DNA of 6,418 bases, from contig JAZTZK010000120.1 of assembly GCA_045637485.1 (NCBI GenBank), forward strand, positions 1 to 6,418, read 5' to 3'. Below are positions 5,316 to 6,418 of the stretch, piece by piece (positions within the stretch are counted from its first letter, which is position 1; each line of letters opens with the position of its first letter). Under the pieces are notes generated by a model, which was not told where the DNA came from, searched no databases, and saw nothing but the letters and a program-made list of their open reading frames with translations. A program made the position numbers and the translations under genes. This stretch comes from UBA2862 sp045637485 (GTDB lineage: Bacteria; Bacillota; Clostridia; Christensenellales; Aristaeellaceae).

Positions 5316-6065
5316 ATGAGAAAGACCATTCGCAGAACCCTTGCTGCTCTGATCTGCATGTTGCTGATCGTCGGCTCGTTCTCCACTGCCTTCGCGGCCA
5401 GCCTGAACGGCGGCAAGGCCGTCAAGCTGCCCAAGTTCGGCACTGCCTACGTCGGCAGGCTGACCTCCAACAGAAGGGTCATGTGGTACAAGTTCAAGAC
5501 CCTGTCCACCGAAGCCTTCTACACCATCACTGTGAAGAACCTGAGCGTGCCGGCTCACATCGAGGTCTATTACATGGACGCCGATGAGGAAGAGGTTGAT
5601 AGTGAAACCTGGCTGTCGAAGAATAGCCAGGTTTCAGTAAATCTCAAGCTGCCCAAGAACAGGACGTACTACATAAAAATCGCCAGCACCAGCACCGAAG
5701 CCGGCAACGTCAAGACCACCGTCAGCTACAGGAAGGATGCCATCGGCGACAAGCGCAGCAAGGCCAAGGCGCTGACCCTGAAGAAGACCTTCACCGGCTC
5801 CATCGACGGCAACGGCGATTCGGATTTCTTCAAGTTCAAAGCGCCCAAGACCAAGAACTATACCTTCACGGTCAAGAACGTGTCCTGCAATGGACACATC
5901 ATTGCCTATGTCACGGACAAATACGAGGAAGAGCTCGGCAGCGATACCTGGATCAGCAAGAACAATCAGTTTGACAAACAGATCAAGCTGACCAAGGGCC
6001 AGACGTATTACATCCAGGTCATCGGTTCGAGCGGCACCGACAATTACAAGGTCACCGTCAAGTAA
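5316..6065 (+). CDS. secreted protein with two tandem PPC-like beta domains
   Basis: A 249-aa protein with a Sec signal peptide: MRKTIRRT, hydrophobic core 9-22, likely cleavage after A-F-A at about 27. The mature part is two homologous beta-rich repeats resembling bacterial pre-peptidase C-terminal (PPC) domains, at about 43-137 and 158-249. Matching blocks recur exactly 113 residues apart: TVKNLS (72-77) and TVKNVS (185-190); TWLSKN (98-103) and TWISKN (211-216); TYYI (117-120) and TYYI (230-233). The second repeat has the usual PPC features: an aspartate turn, DFFKF at 170-174, and KGQTYYIQV at 227-235. PPC domains are usually appended to secreted proteases; here no catalytic domain is present, so the protein may be a stand-alone binding or structural surface protein. 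Lysine-rich, and its DNA is less GC-rich than its neighbours. It is a single gene, with its own promoter and a strong terminator. I do not recognise a specific function. Confidence 0.85.
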   Translation: MRKTIRRTLAALICMLLIVGSFSTAFAASLNGGKAVKLPKFGTAYVGRLTSNRRVMWYKFKTLSTEAFYTITVKNLSVPAHIEVYYMDADEEEVDSETWLSKNSQVSVNLKLPKNRTYYIKIASTSTEAGNVKTTVSYRKDAIGDKRSKAKALTLKKTFTGSIDGNGDSDFFKFKAPKTKNYTFTVKNVSCNGHIIAYVTDKYEEELGSDTWISKNNQFDKQIKLTKGQTYYIQVIGSSGTDNYKVTVK

Positions 6066-6089
6066 CAGCCATACCGCCGCTTCAGGCAC

Positions 6090-6126
6090 GGCAGGGACAT
6101 TCAAGCGGAATGTCCCTGCCTTTCTT
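6090..6126 (+). terminator. intrinsic terminator of the PPC-like protein gene
   Basis: A perfect 13-bp stem, ggcagggacattc (6090-6102) and gaatgtccctgcc (6108-6120), with loop aagcg is followed by TTTCTT. It lies 25 bases past the stop codon and before the pfkA promoter, separating the two transcripts. Confidence 0.9.
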
Positions 6127-6137
6127 GCCGTCTTTCC

Positions 6138-6166
6138 TTGCCTGCCGTTCATATTTCTGCTATAAT
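6138..6166 (+). promoter_or_regulatory. sigma-A-type promoter of pfkA
   Basis: A perfect TATAAT at 6161-6166 is preceded by TGC (extended -10). A partial -35, TTGCCT at 6138-6143, lies at the ideal 17-base spacing. The predicted start is near 6173, leaving a leader of about 30 bases to the ATG at 6203, too short for a riboswitch. Confidence 0.8.
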
Positions 6167-6187
6167 AGGCACAGCCATCAATTACTG

Positions 6188-6195
6188 AAGGAGGT
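6188..6195 (+). promoter_or_regulatory. ribosome binding site of pfkA
   Basis: AAGGAGGT ends seven bases before the ATG at 6203, an optimal arrangement for strong translation. Confidence 0.85.
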
Positions 6196-6202
6196 ACCCT
6201 CA

Positions 6203-6418
6203 ATGGACAAGAAGATCAAGCGCATCGGCGTGCTGACCAGCGGCGGCGATTCCCCCGGCATGAACGCGGCGGTTCGTGCGGTGGTGCGCACGGCGCTCTT
6301 CAACGGCATAGAGTGCATCGGCATCCGCAGGGGCTGGCAGGGCCTGATCAACAGCGACTTCGTACAGCTGGACGCCGCCAGCGTGGGGCACATCATCTCC
6401 CGGGGCGGCACCATACTC
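6203..6418 (+). CDS. pfkA: 6-phosphofructokinase, N-terminal part (cut by window end)
   Basis: Only the first 72 residues are present; the gene runs off the window. The product phosphorylates fructose 6-phosphate to fructose 1,6-bisphosphate in the cytoplasm, the committing step of glycolysis. Diagnostic features are the N-terminal strand and nucleotide loop IGVLTSGGDSPGMNAAVRAVV (8-28), where bacterial ATP-dependent enzymes have GGDxPGMNA, then GIRRGWQGL (40-48) and ISRGGTIL (65-72), which lines up with the INRGGTFLG segment of the Escherichia coli enzyme. The ATP versus pyrophosphate choice depends on a residue just beyond the window (the GGDD versus GGDG region), so donor use is not settled. 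It has its own promoter and ribosome site, and the upstream terminator isolates it from the PPC-like gene. Confidence 0.93.
   Translation, partial: MDKKIKRIGVLTSGGDSPGMNAAVRAVVRTALFNGIECIGIRRGWQGLINSDFVQLDAASVGHIISRGGTIL

Noticed and set aside
4996..5558. Minus-strand frames (87 and 123 residues) across the divergent intergenic region and the start of the PPC-like gene
   Set aside because: They run through the MITE-like inverted repeats, promoter elements and a well-supported plus-strand gene, and show no domain or start signals.
5634..6414. Minus-strand frames (189, 78 and 63 residues) opposite the PPC-like gene and pfkA
   Set aside because: They cross the strong terminator and promoter of the plus strand and have no recognisable content.

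Overview
The window looks like a stretch of chromosome from a GC-rich, anaerobic Firmicute of the Clostridia type, probably gut-associated. The reasons are the strong AAGGAGG-type ribosome binding sites, the sigma-A-like promoters with TGn extended -10 boxes, a lamin-tail/CotH surface protein, and an exported, covalently flavinylated FAD reductase of the kind common in gut anaerobes. The genus cannot be named from the sequence alone.

Layout. The left three quarters is on the minus strand: a large membrane-anchored protein (three lamin-tail domains, a chitobiase-like domain and a CotH kinase domain; 4939 to 1946), then a secreted FMN-binding/FAD-dependent reductase (1719 to 73). The 226-bp gap between them holds short CCTAACCCCT repeats in both orientations and two small hairpins. 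The right quarter is on the plus strand: a small secreted protein made of two PPC-like beta domains (5316-6065), a strong intrinsic terminator (6090-6126), a clear promoter, and the start of pfkA (6-phosphofructokinase, 6203 to the window end).

The divergent intergenic region 4940-5315 holds the most unusual structure. A 132-bp segment with 10-bp perfect terminal inverted repeats is bracketed exactly by a perfect 8-9 bp direct repeat, as expected for a MITE-like non-autonomous transposable element with its target-site duplication. It carries a second, GC-rich inverted repeat nested inside, and it sits between the two outward-facing promoters.

Working together: three of the four genes encode exported or cell-surface proteins, but nothing in the sequence ties them into one pathway. 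The reductase probably receives electrons from a membrane flavin chain and needs an ApbE-type flavin transferase encoded elsewhere. pfkA is an independent glycolytic unit insulated by the terminator. I see no CRISPR array, tRNA, rRNA, phage module or defence system. The candidates for novelty are the MITE-like element, the reductase with a non-fumarate-reductase active site, and a CotH kinase domain predicted to lie outside the membrane.
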